DNA of 64,000 nucleotides from an uncultured Collinsella sp. (GCA_959599095.1 CAUGGC010000009.1:5448-69447), one strand, 5' to 3'; counted from the first letter of the stretch, positions 15,008 through 23,934 are shown. A program made the numbers and translations. Notes: generated by a model from the sequence alone, not told the origin.

Positions 15008-17908
15008 ATGACCCAGCCCTTGCCCTGGGAAAAGAACGCCGCGGTACCCGTGCCGCCCACGCCGGAACCCGTGCCGCTCGATGCATACACCGCCCCCGCC
15101 GCGCCGGAGCCCGAGCTCGTTCCGCTCGACATCTACGACGCTCCCGCGCCGGCACCCAAACCCGCCAAGCCGCTCGTCGACCTCGACAGCCTTAATCCCG
15201 CCCAGCGCGAGGCGGTCCTGACCACCGAGGGTCCGTTGCTGGTCCTTGCCGGCGCCGGCTCGGGCAAGACCCGCGTCTTGACCTTTCGCATCGCACATAT
15301 GCTCGGCGACCTGGGCGTTAAGCCCTGGCAGATCCTTGCCATCACGTTTACCAACAAGGCCGCGGCCGAGATGCGCGAGCGTCTGGCGGCACTCATCCCC
15401 AGCGGTACCCGCGGCATGTGGGTGTGCACCTTCCATGCTATGTGCGTGCGCATGCTGCGCGAGGACGCTGACCTGCTGGGCTACACCGGTCAGTTCACCA
15501 TCTACGATGACGACGATTCCAAGCGCATGGTGCGCGATATTATGCAGGCGCTCGGTATCGAGCAAAAGCAATTTCCCATCAACATGATCCGCAGCAAGAT
15601 CAGTTCGGCCAAAAACGCCATGATCGGCCCCGAGGACATGCTCAAATCCGCCGACAGCCCCAACGACAAAAAGGCCGCGCAGGTCTACTTGGAGCTGGAA
15701 CGCCGCCTGCGCGCCGCCAACGCGATGGACTTCGACGACCTGCTCGTGCGCACGCTCGAGCTGCTGCGCACCCGCCCCGAGGTGCTCGACAAGTACCAAG
15801 AGCGCTTCCGCTACATTAGCGTCGACGAGTATCAGGACACCAATCACGTCCAGTACGAGATCGCCAACCTGCTGGCCGCCAAGTACCAAAACCTCATGGT
15901 CGTGGGCGACGATGACCAGTCCATTTATAGCTGGCGTGGCGCCGACATCACCAACATCCTGGACTTTGAGCAGGACTTTAAAAACTGCAAGACCGTTAAG
16001 CTGGAGCAGAACTACCGCTCCACGGGCCATATCCTGAGCGCCGCCAACGCCGTGGTGCGCCACAACTCGCAGCGCAAGGACAAGCGCCTGTTTACGGCCG
16101 AGGGCGATGGCGAGAAGATCCAGGCCTTCCAGGCAAGCGATGAGCGCGACGAGGGCCGCTGGATTGCCGGCGAGATCGAGAAGCTGCACTCCAAGGGCAC
16201 GAGTTACGACGACATCGCCGTGTTCTACCGCACCAACGCTCAGTCGCGTATTCTCGAAGATATGTTCCTGCGCGCAGGCGTGCCCTACAAGATCGTGGGT
16301 GGCACGCGATTCTTCGACCGTGCCGAGATCCGCGACGTCATGGCCTATCTTAAGATGATTGTGAACCCGGCCGACGAGATGAGCGTCAAGCGCGTCATCA
16401 ACACGCCGCGCCGCGGCATCGGCTCCACCTCGATTCAAAAGATTGAGCAGCTGGCACGCGACAACCGCTGCTCGTTCTTCCAAGCCTGCGAGATCGCAAC
16501 AGCCGAGACGGGCATGTTTAGCGCCAAGGTGCGCAACGGCCTGTCGAGCTTTGTGGCGCTGGTGCGCGAGGGTCGCCGCATGGACGGCGAGCTCAAGGAC
16601 GTCGTCGAGATGATCGTCGATAAGACGGGCCTGCTGCAGGCTTTCCGCGCCGAGGGCACCATGGAGTCCGAGAGCCGCGCCGAGAACATCCAGGAATTCC
16701 TGGGCGTCGCCGCCGAATTTGAGGAGACGCACGAGGATATCGAAGGTACGCTCGAGAGCTTGGAAGAGCTGCGCGCTGCCGGTGTTGCCGATGTGCCTGC
16801 TAGCGCCGAGCCCGAGCCTGTCGTGGTGAGCGCGCCTGCGCCCGAACCGGGGCCATCTGCCCCGGTATCCTCGTTTGAGGCGCTCGTTGGCGCGCGTGAC
16901 GCCGCGGGCTCCAATCCGCTCGATAGCTTGGCCGCTCCGGCGCTGTCTCCGCAGGATGCCCTGGCCGCCGCCATCGCGGGCAACGCGTATGCCGCGCCGA
17001 CGGAGATGCCGGCGGGTGCCGTGCATGCCGACGAGATCGAGCGCACCTACGGTCCGCTCACCTGTAAGGCGCTGCCGGCGCTCATGGAGTGGCTGGCCCT
17101 GCGCTCCGACTTGGATTCCCTGGCCGGCGAGACGCATGCCATTACCATGATGACCATCCACTCCGCCAAGGGCCTGGAGTTCCCGGCGGTGTTCGTGGCC
17201 GGCATGGAGGAGGGTATCTTCCCGCACGTGCACGACTTTGGCGGTAGTGACGATCCGGGCAAGCTCGAGGAGGAGCGTCGCTTGGCCTACGTCGCCATCA
17301 CGCGTGCTCGCAAGCGCCTGTTCCTGACCTATGCGGCCACGCGTCGCACCTACGGCTCGACCTCTGCCAACCCGCGCTCGCGCTTCCTCAACGAGATTCC
17401 GTTTGAGGATATCGAGTTTAGCGGCATCGGTTCTGCCGGTTTTGAGGGCACGGGCTGGGAGAAACGCGGCGACCGACACGGCACCTTTGGATCGGGTATG
17501 GGCTCGGACATGTATGGTGGCAAGGTGTTTGGTTCGCATACGCGCTCGACCGGCGGTTCCGGTTCGCGTGGCGGATCGAGCTTTGACGATTTCTTTGGCG
17601 GCAGCAGTTACGGGACCGAGCGCCATCGTGGGGTTTCGCCTGACGCCGGCCGTGTTGCCTCGACTTTTGGTTCGGGCGCGTCGCGAGCCAAAAAGCCGTC
17701 TTCCAAGGTGTCCCCGACGGTGGAGCGCAAGGTCGATCGTGCCAGCGCATCGCAGGACTTTGCCGCGGGCGATACCGTGAGCCACAAGACTTTTGGCACG
17801 GGTACCGTGATCTCGGTCGCCGGAGACATGATCGAGGTTCAATTCGAAAAGACCGGCCAGACCAAAAAGCTGATGAAAGGTTTTGCGCCAATCGTCAAGC
17901 TGCAGTGA
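15008..17908 (+). CDS. pcrA: ATP-dependent DNA helicase, UvrD/PcrA family
   Basis: 966 aa superfamily 1A helicase for nucleotide-excision repair and removal of proteins from DNA. Walker A AGAGSGKT (residues 81-88), motif Ia ITFTNKAAAEM, motif II DEYQDTN, motif III GDDDQSIYSWRGA, motif IV QNYRST, motif V TIHSAKGLEF and motif VI AYVAITRARKRL. The C-terminus is Tudor-like (GDTVSHKTFGTGTVISV). Start at 15008 (MTQPLPWEKN) follows GAGGAG. Longer than the usual 720-780 aa because of a 60-residue Pro/Ala-rich N-terminal extension, an insertion of about 100 Pro/Ala-rich residues in the 2B region (about 590-680) and a Gly/Ser-rich stretch before the Tudor-like end. Confidence 0.96.
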   Translation: MTQPLPWEKNAAVPVPPTPEPVPLDAYTAPAAPEPELVPLDIYDAPAPAPKPAKPLVDLDSLNPAQREAVLTTEGPLLVLAGAGSGKTRVLTFRIAHMLGDLGVKPWQILAITFTNKAAAEMRERLAALIPSGTRGMWVCTFHAMCVRMLREDADLLGYTGQFTIYDDDDSKRMVRDIMQALGIEQKQFPINMIRSKISSAKNAMIGPEDMLKSADSPNDKKAAQVYLELERRLRAANAMDFDDLLVRTLELLRTRPEVLDKYQERFRYISVDEYQDTNHVQYEIANLLAAKYQNLMVVGDDDQSIYSWRGADITNILDFEQDFKNCKTVKLEQNYRSTGHILSAANAVVRHNSQRKDKRLFTAEGDGEKIQAFQASDERDEGRWIAGEIEKLHSKGTSYDDIAVFYRTNAQSRILEDMFLRAGVPYKIVGGTRFFDRAEIRDVMAYLKMIVNPADEMSVKRVINTPRRGIGSTSIQKIEQLARDNRCSFFQACEIATAETGMFSAKVRNGLSSFVALVREGRRMDGELKDVVEMIVDKTGLLQAFRAEGTMESESRAENIQEFLGVAAEFEETHEDIEGTLESLEELRAAGVADVPASAEPEPVVVSAPAPEPGPSAPVSSFEALVGARDAAGSNPLDSLAAPALSPQDALAAAIAGNAYAAPTEMPAGAVHADEIERTYGPLTCKALPALMEWLALRSDLDSLAGETHAITMMTIHSAKGLEFPAVFVAGMEEGIFPHVHDFGGSDDPGKLEEERRLAYVAITRARKRLFLTYAATRRTYGSTSANPRSRFLNEIPFEDIEFSGIGSAGFEGTGWEKRGDRHGTFGSGMGSDMYGGKVFGSHTRSTGGSGSRGGSSFDDFFGGSSYGTERHRGVSPDAGRVASTFGSGASRAKKPSSKVSPTVERKVDRASASQDFAAGDTVSHKTFGTGTVISVAGDMIEVQFEKTGQTKKLMKGFAPIVKLQ

Positions 17909-17915
17909 TCCCGGC

Positions 17916-18045
17916 GGACCTGGGCGGGCGTATAGGGCAACATCGCCTGCTCGGGCAGTCCTGCGCAAGACGGAGGCCACATTAAGTGGCCTCCTTTGCG
18001 TGCGGAACTCGCGATCGATGTTGCCCTATACGCCCGCCCAGGTCC
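17916..18045. repeat. Perfect 30-bp inverted repeat enclosing a terminator
   Basis: Bases 17916-17945 are the exact reverse complement of 18016-18045 (arm begins GGACCTGGGCGGGCG). Inside lies a second hairpin, GGAGGCCAC-ATTAA-GTGGCCTCC followed by TTTG (17972-17997), a likely terminator for pcrA. The result is a nested 130-base hairpin eight bases after the pcrA stop. Confidence 0.9.
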
Positions 18046-18126
18046 TTGGGTAACGTTGCTAGACGAGCGTTGCTTTGCTCGTTCGCTTTTTGGTCTGGAG
18101 AGCCGGGTGGGCTGATATATATGGAC

Positions 18127-18162
18127 AAGGGGCTCCCCCGTTGGTGAACGGGGGAGCCCCTT
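18127..18162 (-). terminator. Hairpin terminator downstream of manA
   Basis: AAGGGGCTCCCCCGTT is the exact complement of AACGGGGGAGCCCCTT, giving a 16-bp stem with a 4-base loop just past the manA stop. T runs are short on both strands. Confidence 0.7.
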
Positions 18163-18187
18163 GTTGCGTTTGGGTTGTTGGTGCGAA

Positions 18188-19120
18188 CTAGAGGTGGCTG
18201 ATGATCAGTTCCATCTTGCCTTCGAGGTCGATGGAGCTGACGGTGCTCGGGGCCAGCAGGTGGCTTCCCTTGTGGACGGGGTCGCCGCAGACGGTGCCTT
18301 CGCCGTCGATGACCGACAGGCACATGAAGGGCCAGCGCTGGTCGAGGGTCTTGCTGCCGTTGACGCGCACGCGATCGACGGTGTAGCAGGGGTTGGACTC
18401 GAGCTCGGTCACGCCGTCCACCTCGGGCGCGGTCACCGTGCCGTCGGTCGGAGCCTGAGCATCAAAGTCGATGCAGTCGAGGCTCTGCTCAATGTGCAGC
18501 GGGCGCAGCTTTCCGTCGGTGCCGGGACGGTCGTAGTCGTACAGGCGATATGTCACGTCGCTCGACTGCTGCGTCTCCAGAATCAGCGTGCCGGTCTTGA
18601 TGGCGTGAACGGTGCCGGAGTCGATCTGGAAAAAGTCTCCCTTGTGAATCGGCAGCACGTTGAGCATCTCGTCCCAACGGCCCCCCTCGATCATCTGCGC
18701 GGCCTCGGCGCGGTCGTGCGCGCGCTGGCCGACGATGATCGTGGCACCGGGCTCGCAGTCCAGTACATACCAGCACTCGGTTTTGCCCAGGCTGCCGTTC
18801 TCGTGCTTGGCGGCGTACTCGTCGTTGGGATGAATCTGGATCGAAAGGTCGTCCTTGGCGTCCAGAATCTTAATGAGCAGCGGGAACTCCTTGCCCTCGC
18901 AGTTGCCAAAGAGCTCGCGGTGCTCGGCCCACAGCCACGACAGCGTGTGGCCGGCGTACGGTCCCTCCGCAATCTGGCAGTCGCCGTTGGGATGGGCCGA
19001 GATGGCCCAGCACTCACCGATGGGACCCTCGGGAATGTCGTAGCCAAACACGGTCTCCAACTGGCGGCCGCCCCAGATCTTCTCGTGGAAGATCGGCGTG
19101 AGTTTAATCAAATCGGACAT
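18188..19120 (-). CDS. manA: Mannose-6-phosphate isomerase, class I
   Basis: 310 aa zinc enzyme interconverting mannose-6-P and fructose-6-P. Cupin metal ligands are visible: QIHPND (Gln and His), the Glu in GKTECWYVL and the His in SGTVHAI. The entry motif KIWGGRQL is also typical. Length matches the short bacterial (Firmicute-type) form. The start at 19120 (MSDLIK) is preferred to the ATG two codons earlier, because GGGAG is 8 bases from it and only 2 from the other. A GntR regulator on the same strand ends 75 bases upstream, so it is probably its controller. Confidence 0.95.
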   Translation of the reverse strand: MSDLIKLTPIFHEKIWGGRQLETVFGYDIPEGPIGECWAISAHPNGDCQIAEGPYAGHTLSWLWAEHRELFGNCEGKEFPLLIKILDAKDDLSIQIHPNDEYAAKHENGSLGKTECWYVLDCEPGATIIVGQRAHDRAEAAQMIEGGRWDEMLNVLPIHKGDFFQIDSGTVHAIKTGTLILETQQSSDVTYRLYDYDRPGTDGKLRPLHIEQSLDCIDFDAQAPTDGTVTAPEVDGVTELESNPCYTVDRVRVNGSKTLDQRWPFMCLSVIDGEGTVCGDPVHKGSHLLAPSTVSSIDLEGKMELIISHL

Positions 19121-19194
19121 GTGCATACTCCCATAAGGTTGTGCGGGTGCCGCGTAAGACGGCTCAAAACGAGCGCCCGCGTGACTACAAAAAC

Positions 19195-19914
19195 CTATGC
19201 CAACGTTACGTTGTGCAACTCAAAGCGATCGCCAACGTTGCGCGAGATCGAATACTCAAAGGCGGCGCCGCTGTCCAAAAAGCCAATCTGGGTGAGCTCG
19301 AGCAGGGGAGAGCCAAGTTTGGTGTCCAGACGCTCGGCTTCTTCCTCGGTTGCTGCCACGGCGCGAATGGTACGGTGGAAGCTCGAAATCTTCAGCCCAC
19401 ATTGCTCGCGGATGAAGCGGTAGACCGATCCGTACAGGTCCTTCTTTTTAAGGCCTGGAATCAGCTCGAGGGGCATGTAGGTGTACTCGATAACGATGGG
19501 CTTCTCATCGGCCTGACGCACGCGCACGACGTGATAGGCAAAGTCATCCTCGGCAATTCCCAGCTGGGCTGCGATGTCCGCTGGTGGATTAACGATCGAG
19601 AAATCGTAGACCACCGAGGTCACCTTCTCCCCGCGATGCTCATACGAAAAACCCTGGGTACGGTCGTTTTTGCCCTGGAAAAACGCCTGGCCGGGAAGCC
19701 CCGCCGTGTCCTTAACGTAGGTACCCGATCCACGCCGGCTGGTAATAAGACCTTCTTCGGTGATTTGCTCGATAGCTCGTTTGACGGTGATTTTGGAAAC
19801 GTTATAGAGCTTGCAGAACTCAACGACGGTAGGAAGCTTGTCGCCCGGTTTAAGAGCGCCATCCTCGATAGTGCGACGAATATCTGCAGCTATCGCTTCG
19901 TATTTTGGGATCAC
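19195..19914 (-). CDS. GntR-family regulator, HutC/UTRA type
   Basis: 239 aa. N-terminal winged helix (residues 1-70) shows YEAIAADIRRTIEDGALKPGDKLPT then VSKITVKRAIEQ and SRRGSGTYV. The C-terminal UTRA effector domain shows YHVVRVRQADEKPIVIEYTYMP and a closing ISRNVGDRFELHNV. The start is GTG at 19914 with AGGAGG upstream. It lies directly upstream of manA on the same strand and is divergent from the ROK kinase, so it may respond to a phosphosugar such as mannose-6-P. The effector is inferred only from position. The divergent gap is AT-rich, with TATACT-like boxes at 19939-19956. Confidence 0.9.
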   Translation of the reverse strand: MIPKYEAIAADIRRTIEDGALKPGDKLPTVVEFCKLYNVSKITVKRAIEQITEEGLITSRRGSGTYVKDTAGLPGQAFFQGKNDRTQGFSYEHRGEKVTSVVYDFSIVNPPADIAAQLGIAEDDFAYHVVRVRQADEKPIVIEYTYMPLELIPGLKKKDLYGSVYRFIREQCGLKISSFHRTIRAVAATEEEAERLDTKLGSPLLELTQIGFLDSGAAFEYSISRNVGDRFELHNVTLA

Positions 19915-20101
19915 GGAACCTCCTATCCAACCTGATTGAGTATAAAAGAAAGTATAGTTAACACCTAAGCATCCCTATTGTATATTTAAAAAGTTCGAGA
20001 AAGATATAATTAAAAGTCGCTTCGCATATAAACTAGAGCGCTCTAAATAGATAAACATCTGAGTAATGTCGTGTTAAGCGGCCATTCGCGTTTTCCCGGA
20101 T

Positions 20102-20142
20102 AAAACCTGCCAAAACAAACCTGTCCTTTTTGGCAGGTTTTT
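20102..20142 (+). promoter_or_regulatory. Hairpin with T run upstream of the ROK kinase
   Basis: AAAACCTGCCAAAA pairs with TTTTTGGCAGGTTTTT (one-base offset) and ends in T, 54 bases before the kinase start. It lies between divergent genes, so it does not end a known plus-strand gene. It may be an attenuator in the kinase leader or a stray palindrome. Confidence 0.45.
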
Positions 20143-20195
20143 GCCTTGGGAGCGGTACCATACAGGCAATGTTTAAACGAGAAAGGCGGGCTCCC

Positions 20196-21149
20196 ATGGA
20201 ACCTAAGCAGTATTACATCGGCATCGACGTCGGCGGCACCTCGGTCAAGGAGGGTCTGTTCGATGAGGACGGAAACCTGCTTGCCAAGGCCAGCGTGCCC
20301 ACGCCTCCCATCGTTGACGCTGCGGGCTTTGCCGCGGTGACCGAGGCTATCGACCAGGTGGTCGCCAAGGCCCAGATTCCGCGTGCCTTTGTGTCGGGCA
20401 TTGGCCTGGCCGTTCCGTGCCCCATCCCGGCATCGGGCGATGCCAAGGTCAAGGCGAACATCGCCATCAACCTGCCCGAGCTCAAGATCGCGATCCAGGA
20501 GCACTGCCCCGACGCGGTCGTTAAGTACGAGAACGACGCCAACGCTGCTGCTATGGGCGAGGCCTGGCTCGGCTCTGCCAAGGGCGTACAGAACGTGGTG
20601 ATGGTCACCATTGGTACCGGCGTGGGCGGCGGCGTTATCGTTAACGGCGACGTGGTATCGGGCGTTGTGGGTGCTGGCGGCGAGATTGGCCACATGTGCC
20701 TGAACCCGGCCGAGGAGCGCACCTGCGGCTGCGGCGGCCATGGCCACCTGGAGCAGTATTCCAGCGCCACCGGCGTGGTGAGCAACTACCTTGCCGAGTG
20801 CAAGAAGGCGGGCGTCGAGCCCATCGAGCTGACCGGCCCCTCCGATTCCAAGGACGTGTTCCAGGCCTGCCGCGAGGGCGACAAGCTCGCGCTGGCCGCG
20901 GCCGATACCATGGCCGACTATCTCGGCCGCGCACTGGCGCTTATTGCCAACGTGGTCGACCCCGAGATGTTCCTCATCGGCGGCGGCGCCTCCGCCTCGG
21001 CCGATGTCTACCTCGACAAGGTTCGCGAGCACTTTAAGCAGTACGCGCTTTCCGCCTCGCGCGAGACGCCCATTAAGGTCGCTTCGCTCGGAAACGACGC
21101 CGGCATCATCGGTGCTGCCTACGTAGCCCTGCGCGCTGCCGGTAAATAG
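20196..21149 (+). CDS. ROK-family sugar kinase (glucokinase-like)
   Basis: 317 aa cytosolic ATP-dependent hexose kinase. N-terminal phosphate loop YYIGIDVGGTSVKEGLFDEDG, catalytic-base region YENDANAAAMGEAWLG, phosphate-2 motif TIGTGVGGGVIVNG and adenosine motif (FLIGGGASASAD). The ROK zinc site reads CGCGGHGHLEQY: the third cysteine of the usual CxCGxxGCxE pattern is a histidine. Start at 20196 (MEPKQYY); an in-frame ATG 22 codons earlier is not family-like. Divergent from the GntR/manA pair, so glucose or mannose is the likely substrate class. Confidence 0.9.
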   Translation: MEPKQYYIGIDVGGTSVKEGLFDEDGNLLAKASVPTPPIVDAAGFAAVTEAIDQVVAKAQIPRAFVSGIGLAVPCPIPASGDAKVKANIAINLPELKIAIQEHCPDAVVKYENDANAAAMGEAWLGSAKGVQNVVMVTIGTGVGGGVIVNGDVVSGVVGAGGEIGHMCLNPAEERTCGCGGHGHLEQYSSATGVVSNYLAECKKAGVEPIELTGPSDSKDVFQACREGDKLALAAADTMADYLGRALALIANVVDPEMFLIGGGASASADVYLDKVREHFKQYALSASRETPIKVASLGNDAGIIGAAYVALRAAGK

Positions 21150-21200
21150 CTGGTGCAAGGGGGACAGGTTACATTGCACCAACATGGTGCAAAAGGGACA
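21150..21200. repeat. Short palindromic repeat (GTGCAA / GGGACAG type)
   Basis: TGGTGCAAGGGGGACAGGTTACATTGCACCA is followed by a partial second copy, TGGTGCAAAAGGGACAG. A relative lies at about 14836-14867. The GGGAC core echoes the other palindromic units in this window. Confidence 0.6.
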
Positions 21201-21317
21201 GCCTTGGCCCCCGTGCCTGCGCCCCAAAATATGCCGTGGCCCTTCCGTCTGCGAAGGCTCGGCATCGGCGTGCTACCATAGCTACGTCCAAGTACACATA
21301 TCAAGTGGAGGATATCC

Positions 21318-22241
21318 ATGGCAAACGTTCTTGTCTTTGGTCACCAGAACCCCGATAACGACGCCATCATGAGCGCCGTCGTCCTGTCCCAGCTGCTCAA
21401 CCAGGTTGAGTATGCCGGCAACACCTACGAGGCCTGCGCCCTTGGTCAGCTTCCGGCCGAGTCCGCCAAGCTGCTCGCCGACGCCGGCATCGCCGAGCCC
21501 CGCGTGATCGAGTCCGTCGAGGCTGGTCAGCTCGTCGTCCTCACCGACCACAACGAGTCTGCCCAGTCCGTCGCCGGCCTTAAGGACGCCACGGTCTTTG
21601 GCGTCGTCGACCATCACCGCATCGGCGACTTCGAGACCGCCGGCCCGCTGCACTACATCTGCCTGCCCTGGGGCTCCAGCTGCACCATCGTCACCAAGCT
21701 CGCCGGCGTGCTCGGCGTTGAGCTTTCCGACGTTCAGGCCAAGCTGCTGCTCTCGGCCATGATGACCGACACGCTCATGCTCAAGAGCCCCACCACCACC
21801 GATGTCGACCGCGCCGTCGCCGCCAAGCTCGGCGAGCAGGTGGGCGTCGACCCGGTCAAGTTTGGCATGGAGGTTTTCCTCACCCGTCCGTCCGGCTCCT
21901 TCACCGCAGCCGAGATGGTCGGCAACGACATCAAGATGTTCGAGCCTGCTGGCAAGAAGCTGCTCATCGGCCAGTACGAGACTGTCGACAAGACCCGCGC
22001 ACTCGGCATGATCGACGAGATTCGCGAGGCCATGCGCGCCTACGCCGCCGAGAAGGGTGCTGACGGCATTGTCCTGTGCATCACCGACATCATGGAGGAG
22101 GGCTCGCAGGTCCTGCTCGAGGGCGAGACCGAGGCTGCTCAGAAGGGCCTGGGCATTGCCGACGAGCACGACGGCGTCTGGATGCCGGGCGTCCTCTCCC
22201 GTAAGAAGCAGGTCGCTGCCCCCATCATGGCCGCCTGCTAG
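21318..22241 (+). CDS. ppaC: Manganese-dependent inorganic pyrophosphatase
   Basis: 307 aa family II pyrophosphatase (DHH superfamily), cleaving PPi to drive biosynthesis. Metal motifs in order: FGHQNPDNDAI, LTDHNE, GVVDHHRIGDF (the DHH motif) and a DTLML region. The C-terminal DHHA2 domain contains SRKKQVAAPI, the substrate-binding RKKQ signature. Strong GGAGG ribosome binding site. Single gene with its own terminator. Confidence 0.96.
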   Translation: MANVLVFGHQNPDNDAIMSAVVLSQLLNQVEYAGNTYEACALGQLPAESAKLLADAGIAEPRVIESVEAGQLVVLTDHNESAQSVAGLKDATVFGVVDHHRIGDFETAGPLHYICLPWGSSCTIVTKLAGVLGVELSDVQAKLLLSAMMTDTLMLKSPTTTDVDRAVAAKLGEQVGVDPVKFGMEVFLTRPSGSFTAAEMVGNDIKMFEPAGKKLLIGQYETVDKTRALGMIDEIREAMRAYAAEKGADGIVLCITDIMEEGSQVLLEGETEAAQKGLGIADEHDGVWMPGVLSRKKQVAAPIMAAC

Positions 22242-22260
22242 GTTTAGTCGACCAAACGCC

Positions 22261-22300
22261 ACGACCGGATCGCGGAAGCCCCGTGCTCCGGTCGTTTTTT
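22261..22300 (+). terminator. Intrinsic terminator after ppaC
   Basis: ACGACCGGA pairs with TCCGGTCGT, followed by TTTTT. Confidence 0.85.
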
Positions 22301-22385
22301 GTGCACGGCGCCGCGTCGTCTCTTGGATAGGCGTGCCCGTGCCGTTGAGCAAATAATGTTCAACCTGTGGTTCCGCTTTTCGGCC

Positions 22386-22475
22386 ACGCTTGCGCGCTTG
22401 TCGTGCAGGGTAGGCTAGATGCAAGCGTAATACGTTAGAGCGCGGCGCCGCCACTTGGGCGGGCCGTGCTTTTTT
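22386..22475 (+). promoter_or_regulatory. Attenuator-like leader upstream of nhaA (candidate cation riboswitch)
   Basis: An eight-base-pair stem, ACGCTTGC (22386-22393) with GCAAGCGT (22421-22428), encloses GTGCAGGGTAGGCTAGAT. Twelve bases later comes a GC-rich hairpin (22440-22452 with 22458-22469) followed by six T (22470-22475): a complete intrinsic terminator only 33 bases before the nhaA ATG. The ppaC terminator already lies upstream at 22261-22300, so this second one is most simply part of the nhaA leader. RNA classes that sense Li+ or Na+ are known upstream of nhaA in other bacteria; whether this is one of them needs a covariance search. Confidence 0.55.
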
Positions 22476-22508
22476 AAGACGGGAGCTTTCCCGTGAAAGG
22501 AGCCGCCC

Positions 22509-23867
22509 ATGGCAGCACCCGAGCAGCTGTTTAACGTTCGTGAGCGCAAGCGTTTTGAGCGCCACGACATTTGGGAGCGCATCACCGAGAACGGCACGAT
22601 TTCCGCCGCCGTCATGGTCTTCGCCGCCATCGCCGCCGTCATTTGCGCCAACACCGATGCCTACGAGGCCATCCATCACTTTTTGGAGACCCCGCTGTAT
22701 GTGGGTCTGGGCAACCTTACGGCCGGTCTTACCGTTGAGCTTTTCGTCAACGACTTCCTCATGGCGATCTTCTTTTTGTTGGTGGGCATTGAGCTTAAGT
22801 ACGAGATGACGGTCGGCGAGCTCAAGAACCCGCGCCAGGCTATGCTTCCCATGCTGGCGGCCGTGGGCGGCGTCGTCGTTCCCGCCTGCATCTATCTGAT
22901 CTTTAACCATGCCGGCGCGCACAACGGCTGGGCCATTCCCATGGCAACCGATATTGCCTTTGCGCTGGGCGTGCTGTCGCTTTTGGGCAACCGCGTGCCC
23001 AACGGCGTGCGCGTGTTCTTCTCGACGCTCGCCATCGCCGACGACCTCATCTCCATCGCCGCCATCGCCATCTTCTACGGTCAGAGCCCCAATCCGTTTT
23101 GGTTGGGCGCCGCCGCGCTTGTGACCTGTGCGCTCGTGTGGCTCAACAAGACGCAGCATTACCGCCTTGCCCCGTATTCGGTACTGGGCCTGCTGTTGTG
23201 GTTCTGCATGTTCAAGAGCGGCGTGCACGCTACGCTTGCTGGCGTCATCCTGGCCTTCACCATCCCGGCCAAGTGCGGTGTTAAGCTTGATAGCCTCACC
23301 GATTGGCTGGGCGAGTGTTTGCCGCTGCTCGATGACCGCTACGACGACGAGGCGCACATCCTGGGCCAGCATGACTTTACCGTCTCGACCACCAAAGTCG
23401 AGCGCGTCATGCACCGCGTGACCCCGCCGCTCATCCGCATGGAGCGCCTGATCTCCACGCCGGTCAACTTTGTGATCCTGCCGATCTTTGCGTTCGTCAA
23501 CGCACAGGTTCGCCTAGTGGGCGTGGACATGAGCACGCTGCTCACCGACCCGGTGACGCTCGGCGTGTACTTTGGCATGCTGCTGGGTAAGCCGATCGGT
23601 ATCTTTGGCATGACGTTCGCCCTAGTCAAGCTCAAGGCCTGCGAGCTGCCGCACAATGTCAACTGGCATATGATTGCCGGCGTGGGCATTCTGGGCGGTA
23701 TCGGCTTTACCATGTCGATTCTCATCAGCGGCCTCGCCTTCCCGACGGCCCAGTTTGAGGTTCTGGCCGCCAAGGCCGCTATTCTCGCCGGCTCTGTCAC
23801 CGCGGCCGTACTTGGCATGATCTACATGAGTGTAATCTGCAAGCACCCCGCGCCCAAGAACGAGTAG
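22509..23867 (+). CDS. nhaA: Na+/H+ antiporter NhaA
   Basis: 452 aa inner-membrane antiporter that exports Na+ or Li+ in exchange for protons. Twelve hydrophobic segments can be traced. Signature motifs: VNDFLMAIFFLLVGIELK, the PMATDIAFALGVL segment (TM4), and VRVFFSTLAIADDLISI, carrying the adjacent aspartates of the transport site. C-terminal GKPIGIF and GIGFTMSILIS match TM10-11. The N-terminus (about 40 residues) is longer and more charged than in E. coli. A small hairpin (22479-22494, ACGGGA with TCCCGT) sits just before the AAAGGAG ribosome binding site. Monocistronic. Confidence 0.96.
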   Translation: MAAPEQLFNVRERKRFERHDIWERITENGTISAAVMVFAAIAAVICANTDAYEAIHHFLETPLYVGLGNLTAGLTVELFVNDFLMAIFFLLVGIELKYEMTVGELKNPRQAMLPMLAAVGGVVVPACIYLIFNHAGAHNGWAIPMATDIAFALGVLSLLGNRVPNGVRVFFSTLAIADDLISIAAIAIFYGQSPNPFWLGAAALVTCALVWLNKTQHYRLAPYSVLGLLLWFCMFKSGVHATLAGVILAFTIPAKCGVKLDSLTDWLGECLPLLDDRYDDEAHILGQHDFTVSTTKVERVMHRVTPPLIRMERLISTPVNFVILPIFAFVNAQVRLVGVDMSTLLTDPVTLGVYFGMLLGKPIGIFGMTFALVKLKACELPHNVNWHMIAGVGILGGIGFTMSILISGLAFPTAQFEVLAAKAAILAGSVTAAVLGMIYMSVICKHPAPKNE

Positions 23868-23934
23868 GCGCGTAGAAACAGACGCCAGAGCCTGCTCGAG
23901 CGCGTGTAAAACGCGGTTTTGAGTGGTACTTGCC

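Noticed and set aside
14990..17980. Nearly 1000-codon open frame antisense to pcrA
   Set aside because: Same GC-driven artefact; pcrA carries all helicase motifs.
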